From assembly GCA_036654455.1 (NCBI GenBank), contig JAVVRZ010000001.1, forward strand, positions 62,001-126,000: a stretch of DNA of 64,000 bases, given 5' to 3'. The position numbers were made by a program, and so were the translations under genes. This document shows positions 8,194 to 16,976 of the stretch, piece after piece. The DNA comes from Clostridia bacterium. GTDB lineage: Bacteria > Bacillota > Clostridia > Christensenellales > CAG-314. Within the stretch, counting starts at the first letter, position 1. Every line of letters starts with the position of its first letter. Under the pieces are notes generated by a model, which was given only the letters and a program-made list of their open reading frames with translations, did no database searches and was not told the origin of the DNA.

Positions 8194-10803
8194 ATGGAAA
8201 AATCTTATCAACCCGAATTATTTGAAAAAGAGCTTTATAACTCGTGGCAAGTTCAAGGTTTGTTTACCCCTAAGGTAGACACGACCAAAAAACCTTTTAC
8301 AATAGTCATACCGCCACCAAATATAACCGACCAACTGCACATAGGTCACGCATATAATAATTCTTTGCAAGATTGTATTATTCGTTATAAACGCTTAAAG
8401 GGTTACAATACTTTGTGGCTTCCCGGAACGGACCACGCAAGCATAGCTACCGAAGTAAAAATAATCAACCAGCTAAGTAGCGAAGGGCTTGACAAAGATA
8501 AGATAGGCAGAGAAGAATTCTTGCGTAGAGCGTATTTGTGGAATGACAAGTACGGCAGTCGCATTATCGAACAGCTTAAAGAATTAGGTTGCAGTTGCGA
8601 TTGGTCAAGAACGGCTTTTACTATGGACGAAAAGTGTTCTAAGGCGGTAAAAGAAGTATTTGTCAAATTATACAACAAAAAACTAATTTATCAAGGCAGT
8701 AAAATAATTAATTGGTGTCCGCATTGCAAAACTGCTCTTTCGGACGCCGAAGTTGAATATGAAGAGAAAGATTCTTTTTTGTGGCATTTTAAATATTTTA
8801 GCGTAGACGGCAAAGAGAGCTTGGAATTTGTAACTACTCGTCCTGAAACTATGCTTGGCGATACCGCCCTTGCGGTAAATCCAACGGATAAAAGATACTC
8901 TAAATTTATCGGTAAGAAATTTATTGTACCCTTTGTAAATAGAGAAATTCCCGTAGTGGCAGATAACTATGTAGAAAAAGATTTTGGCACAGGCGTAGTT
9001 AAAATTACGCCTGCGCACGACCCTAACGACTTCGAAGTAGGTCTAAGACACGACTTGCCACTTATTAAAATATTAAACGATGACGGAACTATGAACCAAA
9101 ACGCTCAACAGTTTGCTAATCTAGACCGTTATGTTTGCCGTAAACAAATTGTCGACGAAATGACTAAACTAGGTCAGTGCGTAAAAATTGAGCCTTATAA
9201 ACACAATGTCGGTAGTTGTTACCGTTGTAATACTGTAATCGAGCCTATAATTAGCAAACAGTGGTTTGTGTCAATGGGGACGCTAGCAAAACCTGCAATT
9301 AAAGTTGTAAAGGAAGGCAAAGTTAAATTTATTCCAAAGAGATTTGATAAAATTTATTTTGATTGGATGGAAAATATCAAAGATTGGTGTATTTCTAGAC
9401 AATTATGGTGGGGGCACAGAATACCCGTTTGGTATTGTCAAGATTGCAAGCAAGTTATTTGCCAAACTGAAACTCCTACAAAATGTTGTAAATGCGGAGG
9501 AACTAATTTGCAACAAGATAACGACGTGCTTGATACGTGGTTTTCATCTGCGTTGTGGCCTTTTTCAACGCTAGGCTACCCCGAAAAAACAGCCGACTTA
9601 AATTATTTCTTCCCAACCGACGTATTAGTTACTATGTATGACTTAATATTTTTCTGGGTGGCAAGAATGATATTTTCGTCTATTGAGAATATGGGAGATA
9701 TTCCTTTTAACACTGTGCTTATACACGGTATGGTAAAAGACGAGTTAGGACGCAAAATGAGCAAATCTTTGGGCAATGGTGTCGACCCTGTGCCTTTTAT
9801 TCAAAAGTTTGGAGCAGACACGTTGAGATTTTCTCTAATCAATGGCGTTTCTATCGGTAACGATATGAAGTTTAACGCTAGTAAAGTCGAGAATACACGC
9901 AACTTTATGAACAAAATTTGGAACGCTAGTAGATTTGTGCTTATGAACTGCCTAGATAAAACTATTTTACCGCTAGAAAAATGCAAACTTAACCTTGCGG
10001 ATAAATGGATACTATCAAAATTAAACAATCTTATCAAAGACGTAACTAAAAATATGGATAACTATGAACTCGGCATAGCTTCGACAATGCTATATGACTT
10101 TATGTGGAGCGAATTTTGCGATTGGTATATTGAGTTTAGCAAGCCCATACTGTATGGAACAGACGATATTGCTAGACAAAGCAATCTATCTGTACTTGTA
10201 TATGTGCTTGATAAATTACTTAAAATGTTGCACCCCTTTATACCGTTTATTACCGAGAAAATTTATCAAGACTTGCCAAACGCTTCGGGTACGATTATGA
10301 ACCAAACTTATCCTATCGCAAAGCGTAATTATTACAAAAAACAAGAGAATTTAATAGAAATCGTAAAAGACGCCGTAAGTAAAATTCGTTTTGTTCGAGC
10401 CGAAAATAAAGTTGCGCCGAGCAAGCGCATAAGGCTATTTATTAGTTTGAGCCTTGACTTAAACCCGCAAGATATCACTGCGTATATTGAAAAACTTACA
10501 AATTCGACGGTAAGTTATGTCAATGACTGTCAAGAAAACGGCGCTTCTTTGGTCACCACGCTAGGCGAGATATTTATTCCGTTAGGCGATATGGTCGATG
10601 TTGAAAAAGAAATAGCAAGAATAGAACAAGAAATAGAGAAGGCAAACGCCGAACTTACATTAGCGCAAGGAAAGCTATCTAATCAACGGTTTATCGATAA
10701 AGCCCCCGTAACTCTTGTTGAAGCCGAAAAACAAAAAGTTCAACATTACACCGAGATTATTGTAAAATTAACTGAAAAAAAGAACAATTTAGTTAATAAC
10801 TAA
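8194..10803 (+). CDS. valS: Valyl-tRNA synthetase
   Basis: ValS charges tRNA-Val in the cytoplasm. The 869-residue protein is a class I synthetase: the HIGH motif is literal (residues 49-52, in PPPNITDQLHIGHAY), and KMSKS lies around 520 in GRKMSKSLGNG. The editing domain carries TTRPETMLGDTA and the anticodon domain follows. Zinc-binding cysteine pairs appear in CPHC and CQDC/CCKC. The C-terminus (about 800-869) is a coiled coil rich in K and E, as in ValS. I chose ATG 8194 because AAGGAG (8182-8187) precedes it; an upstream TTG at 8170 has no such site. The gene is controlled by the T-box leader. Confidence 0.97.
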   Translation: MEKSYQPELFEKELYNSWQVQGLFTPKVDTTKKPFTIVIPPPNITDQLHIGHAYNNSLQDCIIRYKRLKGYNTLWLPGTDHASIATEVKIINQLSSEGLDKDKIGREEFLRRAYLWNDKYGSRIIEQLKELGCSCDWSRTAFTMDEKCSKAVKEVFVKLYNKKLIYQGSKIINWCPHCKTALSDAEVEYEEKDSFLWHFKYFSVDGKESLEFVTTRPETMLGDTALAVNPTDKRYSKFIGKKFIVPFVNREIPVVADNYVEKDFGTGVVKITPAHDPNDFEVGLRHDLPLIKILNDDGTMNQNAQQFANLDRYVCRKQIVDEMTKLGQCVKIEPYKHNVGSCYRCNTVIEPIISKQWFVSMGTLAKPAIKVVKEGKVKFIPKRFDKIYFDWMENIKDWCISRQLWWGHRIPVWYCQDCKQVICQTETPTKCCKCGGTNLQQDNDVLDTWFSSALWPFSTLGYPEKTADLNYFFPTDVLVTMYDLIFFWVARMIFSSIENMGDIPFNTVLIHGMVKDELGRKMSKSLGNGVDPVPFIQKFGADTLRFSLINGVSIGNDMKFNASKVENTRNFMNKIWNASRFVLMNCLDKTILPLEKCKLNLADKWILSKLNNLIKDVTKNMDNYELGIASTMLYDFMWSEFCDWYIEFSKPILYGTDDIARQSNLSVLVYVLDKLLKMLHPFIPFITEKIYQDLPNASGTIMNQTYPIAKRNYYKKQENLIEIVKDAVSKIRFVRAENKVAPSKRIRLFISLSLDLNPQDITAYIEKLTNSTVSYVNDCQENGASLVTTLGEIFIPLGDMVDVEKEIARIEQEIEKANAELTLAQGKLSNQRFIDKAPVTLVEAEKQKVQHYTEIIVKLTEKKNNLVNN

Positions 10804-10804
10804 T

Positions 10805-10868
10805 AAAATTTCTTTAAAGAATTTTTACAAAAACAATAGGGTAGATAAATTTTATCTACCCTTATTTT
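10805..10868. terminator. Terminator region between valS and dinB
   Basis: GGGTAGATA (10839-10847) pairs with TATCTACCC (10853-10861) and is followed by TTATTTTTA on the plus strand and by TATTGTTTTTG on the minus strand, so it can serve both convergent genes. A weaker hairpin, AAATTCTTTAAAGAATTT-like, lies just before it at 10805-10826. Confidence 0.75.
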
Positions 10869-10933
10869 TAAACCCTTTTACTGTTAAATAGTTTAAGATT
10901 GTTTTATTGATTAGAAGGAAAATGTTGATATAA

Positions 10934-12169
10934 TTATCTTTTAAAAGGCAATAAATCTTCTTCGCTACAATATTTGTCGGTCATAGCTGTTTCTTCTAGT
11001 AAAATTGCTCTTGTAAGCGTGTTATAACCATATTTGGTTCTTATTTTGTCAACTGTTTCTTCAATTTTTTCGTATTTTGAAGGTAATTCGTCGTAAATAC
11101 TTAATTGCTGTTTTATTTCGTTTACGCAAATAAGCTTGCTAGTAGATATTGTTATCGTGCGCATTGCCAAATCGACGTTTGGGTTATAAATATATTTTAG
11201 TAATTTGTAAGCGGTTTCGGCAATTAACCCTGCGGTGTAAGTAGGGGAAGACAAGGTTGTTTGGTGAACTCGGTGCGATAAATCATTAAAACGAATATTT
11301 ATTTGTACAACGTTAGCTTTTAGTTTGTATCTTCTTAGCCGTGTCGCTACAAGTTCGCTTAAAGCGTATATTGTTTGTTTTGCCATAGTGAGGTTAGACA
11401 TATCTATCTTTGTAGTCGTGCCGTGACCTACGCTTTTGATAGCGCTTTCTAGTCCGTTGATACTAACCGGGTCGTCGTCTAGTCCGCAGGCATATTTTTT
11501 TATTTTTGCGCCGTTGCTATCAAGATATTCGGCAAGCAAATTGTCGTTTGACAAGGCAAGTTCGCCTACTGTAAAAATATTAAGTTTATGTAGGGTTTGA
11601 GTTGTTTTTGGCCCTACCATAAGTAGAGATTCTACCGGCAGGGGATAGACAATTTGTTTGAAATTTTCTTTGCTAATTACCGTTGTTGCGTCGGGCTTTT
11701 TGAGGTCGCTACCTAGCTTTGCAAAGACTTTGTTGAATGACACTCCAACCGAAATTGTCAACCCAAGTTGTTGCTTAATATCGGCTCTAATGGCGTTTGC
11801 AGTCGCTTCGCCATTTTTGTTTGAACAAATATTTGTCAAGTCTAACCAACATTCGTCCATACCAAACCCTTCAACTTGATTAGTATAGTTGTTGTAGATG
11901 TTACGTGCCATTTGCGAATAACCAATATATTGTTCAAAGTTTGGTGGCACTACGACTAAATCTGGGCATTTTAATTGCGATTCCCATATTGCTTCGCCGG
12001 TAACTACGCCCATATTTTTTGCTAGTGTGTTTTTTGCTAGCACAATGCCGTGTCTATCCTCAGCGTTACCGCACACAGCTACGCATTTGCCGACTAAACT
12101 AGGGTTGAGCAAACATTCAACCGAAGCGTAGAAATTATTTAAATCACAATGAAGTATAACTCTATCCAT
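10934..12169 (-). CDS. dinB: Y-family DNA polymerase (DNA polymerase IV)
   Basis: A translesion polymerase of 411 residues. The catalytic carboxylates are Asp9 (HCDLNNFYASVE) and Asp105-Glu106 (GFGMDECWLDL). Tyr14 occupies the steric gate position that is usually Phe or Tyr. The helix-hairpin-helix (LLMVGPKTTQTLHKLNIFTVGELA) and a little-finger domain with RLRRYKLKANVVQINIRF follow. The GMDECWLD form in place of SIDEAYLD is typical, as I recall, of clostridial Pol IV. It is a single gene with an SOS box inside its promoter spacer, so it should be induced by DNA damage through LexA; lexA is not in the window. No beta-clamp tail was confidently identified. Confidence 0.95.
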   Translation of the reverse strand: MDRVILHCDLNNFYASVECLLNPSLVGKCVAVCGNAEDRHGIVLAKNTLAKNMGVVTGEAIWESQLKCPDLVVVPPNFEQYIGYSQMARNIYNNYTNQVEGFGMDECWLDLTNICSNKNGEATANAIRADIKQQLGLTISVGVSFNKVFAKLGSDLKKPDATTVISKENFKQIVYPLPVESLLMVGPKTTQTLHKLNIFTVGELALSNDNLLAEYLDSNGAKIKKYACGLDDDPVSINGLESAIKSVGHGTTTKIDMSNLTMAKQTIYALSELVATRLRRYKLKANVVQINIRFNDLSHRVHQTTLSSPTYTAGLIAETAYKLLKYIYNPNVDLAMRTITISTSKLICVNEIKQQLSIYDELPSKYEKIEETVDKIRTKYGYNTLTRAILLEETAMTDKYCSEEDLLPFKR

Positions 12170-12176
12170 ATATAAT

Positions 12177-12205
12177 ATAGTAGAACTTTTGTTCTATTTT
12201 GTCAA
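12177..12205 (-). promoter_or_regulatory. LexA-type SOS promoter of dinB
   Basis: On the minus strand TTGACA (12205-12200), a 17-base spacer and TACTAT (12182-12177) precede the dinB start by 7 bases. The spacer contains GAACTTTTGTTC (12183-12194 on plus), the GAAC-N4-GTTC core of Gram-positive LexA boxes. A repressor bound there would directly block RNA polymerase. Confidence 0.82.
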
Positions 12206-12469
12206 TGTAAAATTAACATATAATTTAATATCTATAATTTAATAATATTATTTTATGTGATTGACTCAATTTTAAAATTAAAAAAGCATTTGCTTAAAGA
12301 ATTAAATAATTTAAAGTAAAATATAGATAGTAAAAACAGTAATCGAATATTAAATGATAAAAGCAATTTTGTAAAGAATAGCTATTCTTATGCTAAGCCG
12401 TTTTAAGTATTTTTTGTAAAATAGTTGTCAAGATAGCTCAAATGTGATATTATATCCTAGCTATTATAT
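12206..12469. other. AT-rich intergenic region with tRNA promoter
   Basis: No coding signal is seen. The right end holds the tRNA promoter TTGTCA (12425-12430), 17 bases, TATTAT (12448-12453). The remainder is AT-rich sequence without a recognisable structure. Confidence 0.6.
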
Positions 12470-12555
12470 GCCGAAGTGGTGAAATGGCAGACGCGACGGA
12501 CTCAAAATCCGTTCTTGGCAACAAGGTGCGGGTTCAAGTCCCGCCTTCGGCACCA
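12470..12555 (+). tRNA. tRNA-Leu(CAA), CCA encoded
   Basis: A class II tRNA. The acceptor stem GCCGAAG pairs with CTTCGGC, followed by ACCA. The anticodon stem ACGGA/TCCGT encloses CTCAAAA, giving anticodon CAA, which reads UUG leucine codons. A long variable arm CTTG-GCAA-CAAG confirms the leucine/serine class, and the T arm is GCGGG/CCCGC. Its own promoter lies 17 bases upstream of the mature 5' end. Confidence 0.97.
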
Positions 12556-12806
12556 TCAATAGTGTTACAACTGTCCATTTTTTGGGTTAAATCTTGTTCG
12601 CAAAAGATACTTGCGATACGAGATTTAATTTCAATTTGGGTATCATTACCAACATTTGTCAAAATAACCTTGTCGATATACTTTCGGCAAAGGTTTTTTT
12701 GTTTTTCAGGGGAATAATCAAAAATATTTTTTAATTCCGGCATTTCAACTCGAATACAACTACTTTCGGTCTTTTGCGAAAGTTTTTTAATTTCTTTAAT
12801 AAACAA
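12534..12806 (-). pseudogene. C-terminal fragment of a large serine recombinase at tRNA-Leu
   Basis: An open frame of 90 codons has no credible own start (TTG at 12806, no ribosome site) and ends inside the tRNA-Leu gene in antisense: its last residues, AEGGT, are encoded by the complement of the T arm and acceptor. The sequence 'YSPEKQKNLCRKYIDKVILT' followed by 'TQIEIKSRIAS' resembles the end of large serine site-specific recombinases, in which an (E-K)-(R/Q)-x4-(x-I)-D-K-V segment closes the C-terminal domain. The catalytic N-terminal part is missing. I infer the scar of an element that integrated into the tRNA 3' end. It could also be chance homology, since the match is short. Confidence 0.5.
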
Positions 12807-13119
12807 AATATTTTTTATTTTAATATTGACATTAAGTATTTAATATGATAAATTGTATTTAATAATTACTTTATGATTATATATTGTAATTGTTTAAATT
12901 TTAATTATCAAGAAGGCGCTATACGAAAAAATTAAAAATTTATTAACTATATAGGTCACAGCATTTGTAATAATTGTTCTTAGACAAATAGTTATGCCCA
13001 TATCATATAGCGATAGTATTATATTAAAAATCACTTTTAAGTGCAAATATTAATAATAACGCTACTAAAACAGTTTAGAATTAGTAGCTATAAATAAATT
13101 AAATTTGGAGGGAAAAACT
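12807..13119. other. Intergenic region before the DUF898 gene
   Basis: AT-rich and without coding signal. It contains a possible promoter (TTGACA at 12826-12831, TAAATT at 12849-12854), a short palindrome CACTTTTAAGTG (13032-13043), and an inverted repeat GCTACTAA (13061-13068) / TTAGTAGC (13081-13088) shortly before the ribosome site GGAGGG (13107-13112). It may be remaining DNA of the element that carried the recombinase. Confidence 0.45.
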
Positions 13120-13998
13120 ATGGCGGAATCAAAAAATGCTAATGGCTCTCAAAGCGAAGCTGTTTCTAAATCTAGGTTCTCGGGTGGGGCGTTAGGATTA
13201 CTTGGGGTAAATATCTTAACGTTTATTTGTAGCGCAATTACGCTAGGAATAGCTTACCCTTGGCTTGTGTGTTATAAACAGCGTTGGATAACAAAACACA
13301 CCATAATAAATAACAAACAACTTACATTTGACGGTACTGGGGCTCAACTTATTGGGTCGTGGATTAAATGGATATTTTTCATAATAATAACCCTTGGAAT
13401 ATATTTCTTTTGGTTATCGATTAAGTTAGAACAATGGATCGCTAAACATACTTACTGCAAGCAAAGCCAAAAAAATCCTAATACTTCAAAATTTGACGGC
13501 GGAGTGTTAGGTTTGTTGGGCATTAACCTAGGTACTTTTTTTGGTATGGCTTTTACGTTTGGATTAGCTTTTCCTTGGTTAATTTGTTGGCGTCAAAATT
13601 GGAAAACATCGCATACCTATGTCGAGGGTAGCAAGCTTACGTTTGATGGCAAGGGGTTGCAATTATTTGGAAATTATATAAAATGGTTTTTGTTGACATT
13701 AATCACGCTAGGCATATATGGTTTTTGGCTAGCTGTCAATGTAATTAAGTGGAATACAAAACATACTTCGGCAAATTTTGGTAATGGCAATTTCACTCAA
13801 ACTAACAGTGTTGACGAAGAACCGATGCCAGAAAGAGCAAAAAATACCCAAGAAGAAGTTACGGATATTCCAAAAAAACAAGAAACGGTTGACTTTACCA
13901 AATATTCTACAAAAAATGAGGTGAGCGTTTGCAAAAAGTGCGGTTTTCAAGCTCCTTCAACCGCTAAATTTTGTCCTAAGTGTGGCAACTCACTTTAA
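13120..13998 (+). CDS. Duplicated DUF898-like membrane protein with C-terminal zinc ribbon
   Basis: A 292-residue protein of unknown function. It contains two copies of an approximately 95-residue unit: the first starts at 'FSGGALGLLGVNILTF' (about 20) and the second at 'FDGGVLGLLGINLGTF' (about 128). Each has the order GLLG-hydrophobic, Y/F-PWL-x-C, KHT/SHT, LTFDG-G-x-Q-L, ITLGIY-FWL and KHT. The LTFDG and GIY-FW pattern is that of the DUF898 (YjgN-like) family. Each unit gives about two membrane helices. The tail (about 225-292) is polar and ends in a zinc ribbon CKKCG...CPKCG. ATG 13120 was chosen because GGAGGG lies seven bases before it; an upstream TTG overlaps that site. A terminator follows, so the gene is monocistronic. 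Confidence 0.7.
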   Translation: MAESKNANGSQSEAVSKSRFSGGALGLLGVNILTFICSAITLGIAYPWLVCYKQRWITKHTIINNKQLTFDGTGAQLIGSWIKWIFFIIITLGIYFFWLSIKLEQWIAKHTYCKQSQKNPNTSKFDGGVLGLLGINLGTFFGMAFTFGLAFPWLICWRQNWKTSHTYVEGSKLTFDGKGLQLFGNYIKWFLLTLITLGIYGFWLAVNVIKWNTKHTSANFGNGNFTQTNSVDEEPMPERAKNTQEEVTDIPKKQETVDFTKYSTKNEVSVCKKCGFQAPSTAKFCPKCGNSL

Positions 13999-14050
13999 AA
14001 ACACAAGAAATAATTTACGCTAGGTAAATTGCATCATTATTATGTTTTAA

Positions 14051-14080
14051 AATAGAACGGTATACGCCGTTCTATTTTTA
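14051..14080 (+). terminator. Rho-independent terminator after the DUF898 gene
   Basis: AATAGAACGG and CCGTTCTATT form a ten-base stem with loop TATACG, running into five T. Confidence 0.85.
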
Positions 14081-14200
14081 TATTCTTTATAAATAATTGA
14101 TTACACAATATAAATATATTTAGCGTAAATTAGGTAAAAGCAGCCATATTTATTCGCTTGGCAAAATTGTAAAGAATATCTGGGTATAATTATAAAAATG

Positions 14201-14209
14201 TGGTATAAT
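14201..14209 (+). promoter_or_regulatory. Extended -10 element before copA
   Basis: TGGTATAAT is an extended -10 (TG-N-TATAAT), 36 bases before the copA start. No good -35 lies at the right distance, and no CopY-type operator was seen, so this is a tentative promoter. Confidence 0.45.
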
Positions 14210-14244
14210 TTAACTATTAAATGTCTAACGAGGAGTAGTTTTAA

Positions 14245-16719
14245 TTGCAAAGTAAATTTTTAATACAGGGAATGAGTTGTTCTGCGTGCAGTAGCCATAT
14301 AGAAAAAGCATTGAGAAATAATCAATTTATAAATAGTTGCGTTGTAAGCCTTATGACAAACTCTATGTTAGTCGAATACGACAGCCAAAAGATAACAGTA
14401 GAAGATATTGCAGCTATTGTGGAAGAAAGCGGTTATAAGGCAATACTTGCCGACACAAATAAAGTTTCTTCTCAAACCGCCATTATTAAAAATAAAGAGA
14501 ACACCTTGCAAAGAGTAGTAGTGTCTTTTATTTTTATGATACTTATTATGTATGTTGCAATGGGCTCTATGATAAATTTGCCTTTGCCAAGTTTTTTAGT
14601 CGGGGTAAACAATGCCGTTAGCTTTGCATTTGTTCAATTTTTGTTGGCTTTACCAGTTGTCTATATCAATAGAATTTATTTTATTTCTGGATTTAAGAAA
14701 CTCTTTAAGTTGTCGCCAAATATGGATAGTTTAATTGCCGTCGGTTCGTCGGCGTCTTTAATTTATGGCATTGTAGCTATATTTATTATTAGTTTTAATT
14801 TAGGACAAGGTAATTTGCAAGTAGTAAGCCAATACGCTTCTAATTTGTATTTCGAATCGGCGGTTATGATATTGACTCTTGTCACCTTAGGCAAGTATTT
14901 TGAGGCAAAGTCAAAGAAAAAGACAACTCAATCTATAACAAAATTAATCAATCTTGTTCCAAAACAAGCTACCGTTATTAGAAACGGAGAAGAAAAGCGA
15001 ATTTCAATCGATAATTTAGTAGTCGAAGATGTTTGCATTGTTTTTTCGGGCGAGAATATCCCTTGCGACGGAGAGATAATAGAGGGTTCAAGCTATGTCG
15101 ACCAATCTATGATTACCGGCGAAAGTTTGCCGGTGCAAAAAAATATAGGCGACCAAGTCGTAGGCGGTACGGTAAATAAAAACGGATATATTAAGGTTAT
15201 AGTCACAAAAGTAGGCAAAGACACTACCTTATCTAAAATTATCGAGTTGGTGGAAAATGCTAACGCAACCAAAGCGCCAATAGCAAAACTTGCCGATAAA
15301 ATAGCCGGAATATTTGTTCCCACCGTAATTGCAATAGCCTTAGTCAGTCTAGTTGTGTGGTTAATAATAGGTCAAACATTTGAATTTGCTTTAAATATGG
15401 CAATTTCTGTGCTAGTTATATCCTGTCCTTGCGCATTAGGGCTTGCAACGCCTGTCGCTATTATGGTAGGAACGGGCAAAGGGGCAGAGAATGGCATACT
15501 TATCAAGTCGTCACAGGCATTAGAACTTGCTTGTAAAACCGATGTTGTCGTGCTTGATAAAACCGGCACAATTACATTAGGCAAACCCCAGGTTACCGAT
15601 GTTTATAGTTTAAACTGCAATCAAGAGTATTTACAAATTGCTTTTTCAATCGAAAAATTAAGTCAGCACCCAATAGCTTTTGCCATTACCGAATATGGCA
15701 AAAATTTAGGTTTAACCGCATTGCCAGTTACCGATTTTAAACTTCACGAAGGTCTAGGCGTATCGGGAACAATTAATCATAAGACATATTACATCGGCAA
15801 TTACGAGTTTGCTAAACAAACCTTTGCCGAAATTAATATTAAAGACACCGTTGACGAATATTCTTTTCAAGCTAAAACTCCGCTGATAGTTGTTACAAAG
15901 GACGCTTTTTTGGGGCTGATATGCGTTGCCGACCCTATACGAAATACAAGCAAGGTGGCAATTTCACAGTTAAAAAAACTTAAACTAGATGTTGTTATGC
16001 TTTCGGGCGATAATCAACGAGTAGCGCAAGCAATCGCAAAGCAAGTTGGCATAACAAATGTAGTTGCCGACGTATTGCCAAACGGCAAAGACGACGTTAT
16101 AATAGACTTGCAGAATAAGGGCAAACGAGTTATGTTTGTCGGCGATGGTATGAATGATGCGCCCTCTCTTGCAAGGGCTGACGTAGGGGTTGCGATAGGG
16201 GCGGGTACTGATATTGCCATAGATAGCGCCGATGTCGTGTTAATTAAGAACGACCTTCAAGATATTGTAACTTTGATTAAACTTAGCAAAAAAACTATTC
16301 TTAATGTAAAAGAGAATTTGTTTTGGGCATTTTTCTATAATTGTTTAGGTATTCCTCTTGCCTCAGGTATGTTTTACTGGCTGTTTATGCTAAAACTTAA
16401 CCCAATGATAGCGTCGCTAGCGATGAGTCTTTCTAGCATTTGCGTTGTGGCTAACGCTTTAAGATTAAAATTTTTTAAACCCGATAATAATCAAGGAGAA
16501 GATATGAATCAAATTATAGTAAGTATTAATGGAATGAGTTGTTCGCATTGTTCGGCAAAGGTCGAAGAATCTTTAAATAAAGTCGATGGCGTTACGGCTT
16601 GTGTCAATTTAAAAAAGAAAATAGCCGTTGTCACTTATGTTAAAGAAGTAGAAGATAGCGTAATTATTGACGTTATACAAAATGCCGGCTACGAAGTGAC
16701 TAAAATCGAGAGAAAGTAA
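14245..16719 (+). CDS. copA: Copper-exporting P1B ATPase fused to a C-terminal CopZ-like domain
   Basis: CopA pumps Cu(I) out across the cytoplasmic membrane. The 824-residue protein starts with one heavy-metal domain (GMSCSAC, Cys12 and Cys15), then the eight-helix P1B core: TGES around 290, the CPC metal site in VISCPCALGLATP around 394, the phosphorylation site DKTGT around 438, the SQHPIA signature around 475 and GDGMNDAP near 632. A usual CopA would end at 'NALRLKFFKP'. Here a seven-residue linker leads to a second metal-binding domain (residues 754-824, GMSCSHC with Cys766 and Cys769) equal in length to free CopZ. The start is TTG at 14245 behind GAGGAG. Specificity for copper rather than silver follows from the family; no copper regulator gene is adjacent. 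Confidence 0.93.
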   Translation: MQSKFLIQGMSCSACSSHIEKALRNNQFINSCVVSLMTNSMLVEYDSQKITVEDIAAIVEESGYKAILADTNKVSSQTAIIKNKENTLQRVVVSFIFMILIMYVAMGSMINLPLPSFLVGVNNAVSFAFVQFLLALPVVYINRIYFISGFKKLFKLSPNMDSLIAVGSSASLIYGIVAIFIISFNLGQGNLQVVSQYASNLYFESAVMILTLVTLGKYFEAKSKKKTTQSITKLINLVPKQATVIRNGEEKRISIDNLVVEDVCIVFSGENIPCDGEIIEGSSYVDQSMITGESLPVQKNIGDQVVGGTVNKNGYIKVIVTKVGKDTTLSKIIELVENANATKAPIAKLADKIAGIFVPTVIAIALVSLVVWLIIGQTFEFALNMAISVLVISCPCALGLATPVAIMVGTGKGAENGILIKSSQALELACKTDVVVLDKTGTITLGKPQVTDVYSLNCNQEYLQIAFSIEKLSQHPIAFAITEYGKNLGLTALPVTDFKLHEGLGVSGTINHKTYYIGNYEFAKQTFAEINIKDTVDEYSFQAKTPLIVVTKDAFLGLICVADPIRNTSKVAISQLKKLKLDVVMLSGDNQRVAQAIAKQVGITNVVADVLPNGKDDVIIDLQNKGKRVMFVGDGMNDAPSLARADVGVAIGAGTDIAIDSADVVLIKNDLQDIVTLIKLSKKTILNVKENLFWAFFYNCLGIPLASGMFYWLFMLKLNPMIASLAMSLSSICVVANALRLKFFKPDNNQGEDMNQIIVSINGMSCSHCSAKVEESLNKVDGVTACVNLKKKIAVVTYVKEVEDSVIIDVIQNAGYEVTKIERK
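16493..16719 (+). CDS. Possible internally started CopZ-like copper chaperone within copA
   Basis: Inside copA, AAGGAG (16493-16498) stands five bases before an in-frame ATG (16504). Translation from there would give a 71-residue protein beginning MNQIIVSINGMSCSHC, the exact size and layout of the copper chaperone CopZ (beta-alpha-beta-beta-alpha-beta, CxxC in the first loop). CopZ carries Cu(I) to the ATPase. This can be a relic of a former separate copZ whose stop-start junction was lost, or a working second start giving both fused and free chaperone. The range includes the ribosome site. Confidence 0.5.
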
Positions 16720-16759
16720 ATAATTATTCGATTAACGTGTGAAAATATAATATAAAGAC

Positions 16760-16788
16760 TTGTTTAAGCTATATTTTTTTGTTACAAT
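16760..16788 (+). promoter_or_regulatory. Candidate promoter for the diguanylate cyclase gene
   Basis: TTGTTT (16760-16765), 17 bases, TACAAT (16783-16788). It implies a 5' leader of about 180 bases. In that leader only a weak hairpin (CTCAAC 16855-16860 with GTTGAG 16878-16883) is seen. Confidence 0.5.
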
Positions 16789-16976
16789 AGATATGTTCCT
16801 AAGGCGCATAAGCTTTAAAATATAGTTAAAATATATTTAACAAAATTTTATTGGCTCAACAAACTGACAAAATACAAGTTGAGTTTTACCGTCGTTAATC
16901 ATATTAAAACTAATTTTAGCGTTTTAAACTAAATAGTAGCTTTTTGTTGACAAAATTGAGCTGGGGGTGCTTAGTG

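Noticed and set aside
14245-16719. E. coli style frameshift producing short CopA(Z)
   Set aside because: No slippery heptamer with a downstream pseudoknot was noticed after the N-terminal domain; the internal ATG with ribosome site at the other end explains a short product better.
16789-16976. c-di-GMP riboswitch in the leader of the diguanylate cyclase gene
   Set aside because: The conserved GEMM core elements are not present; only a weak CTCAAC/GTTGAG hairpin is visible.
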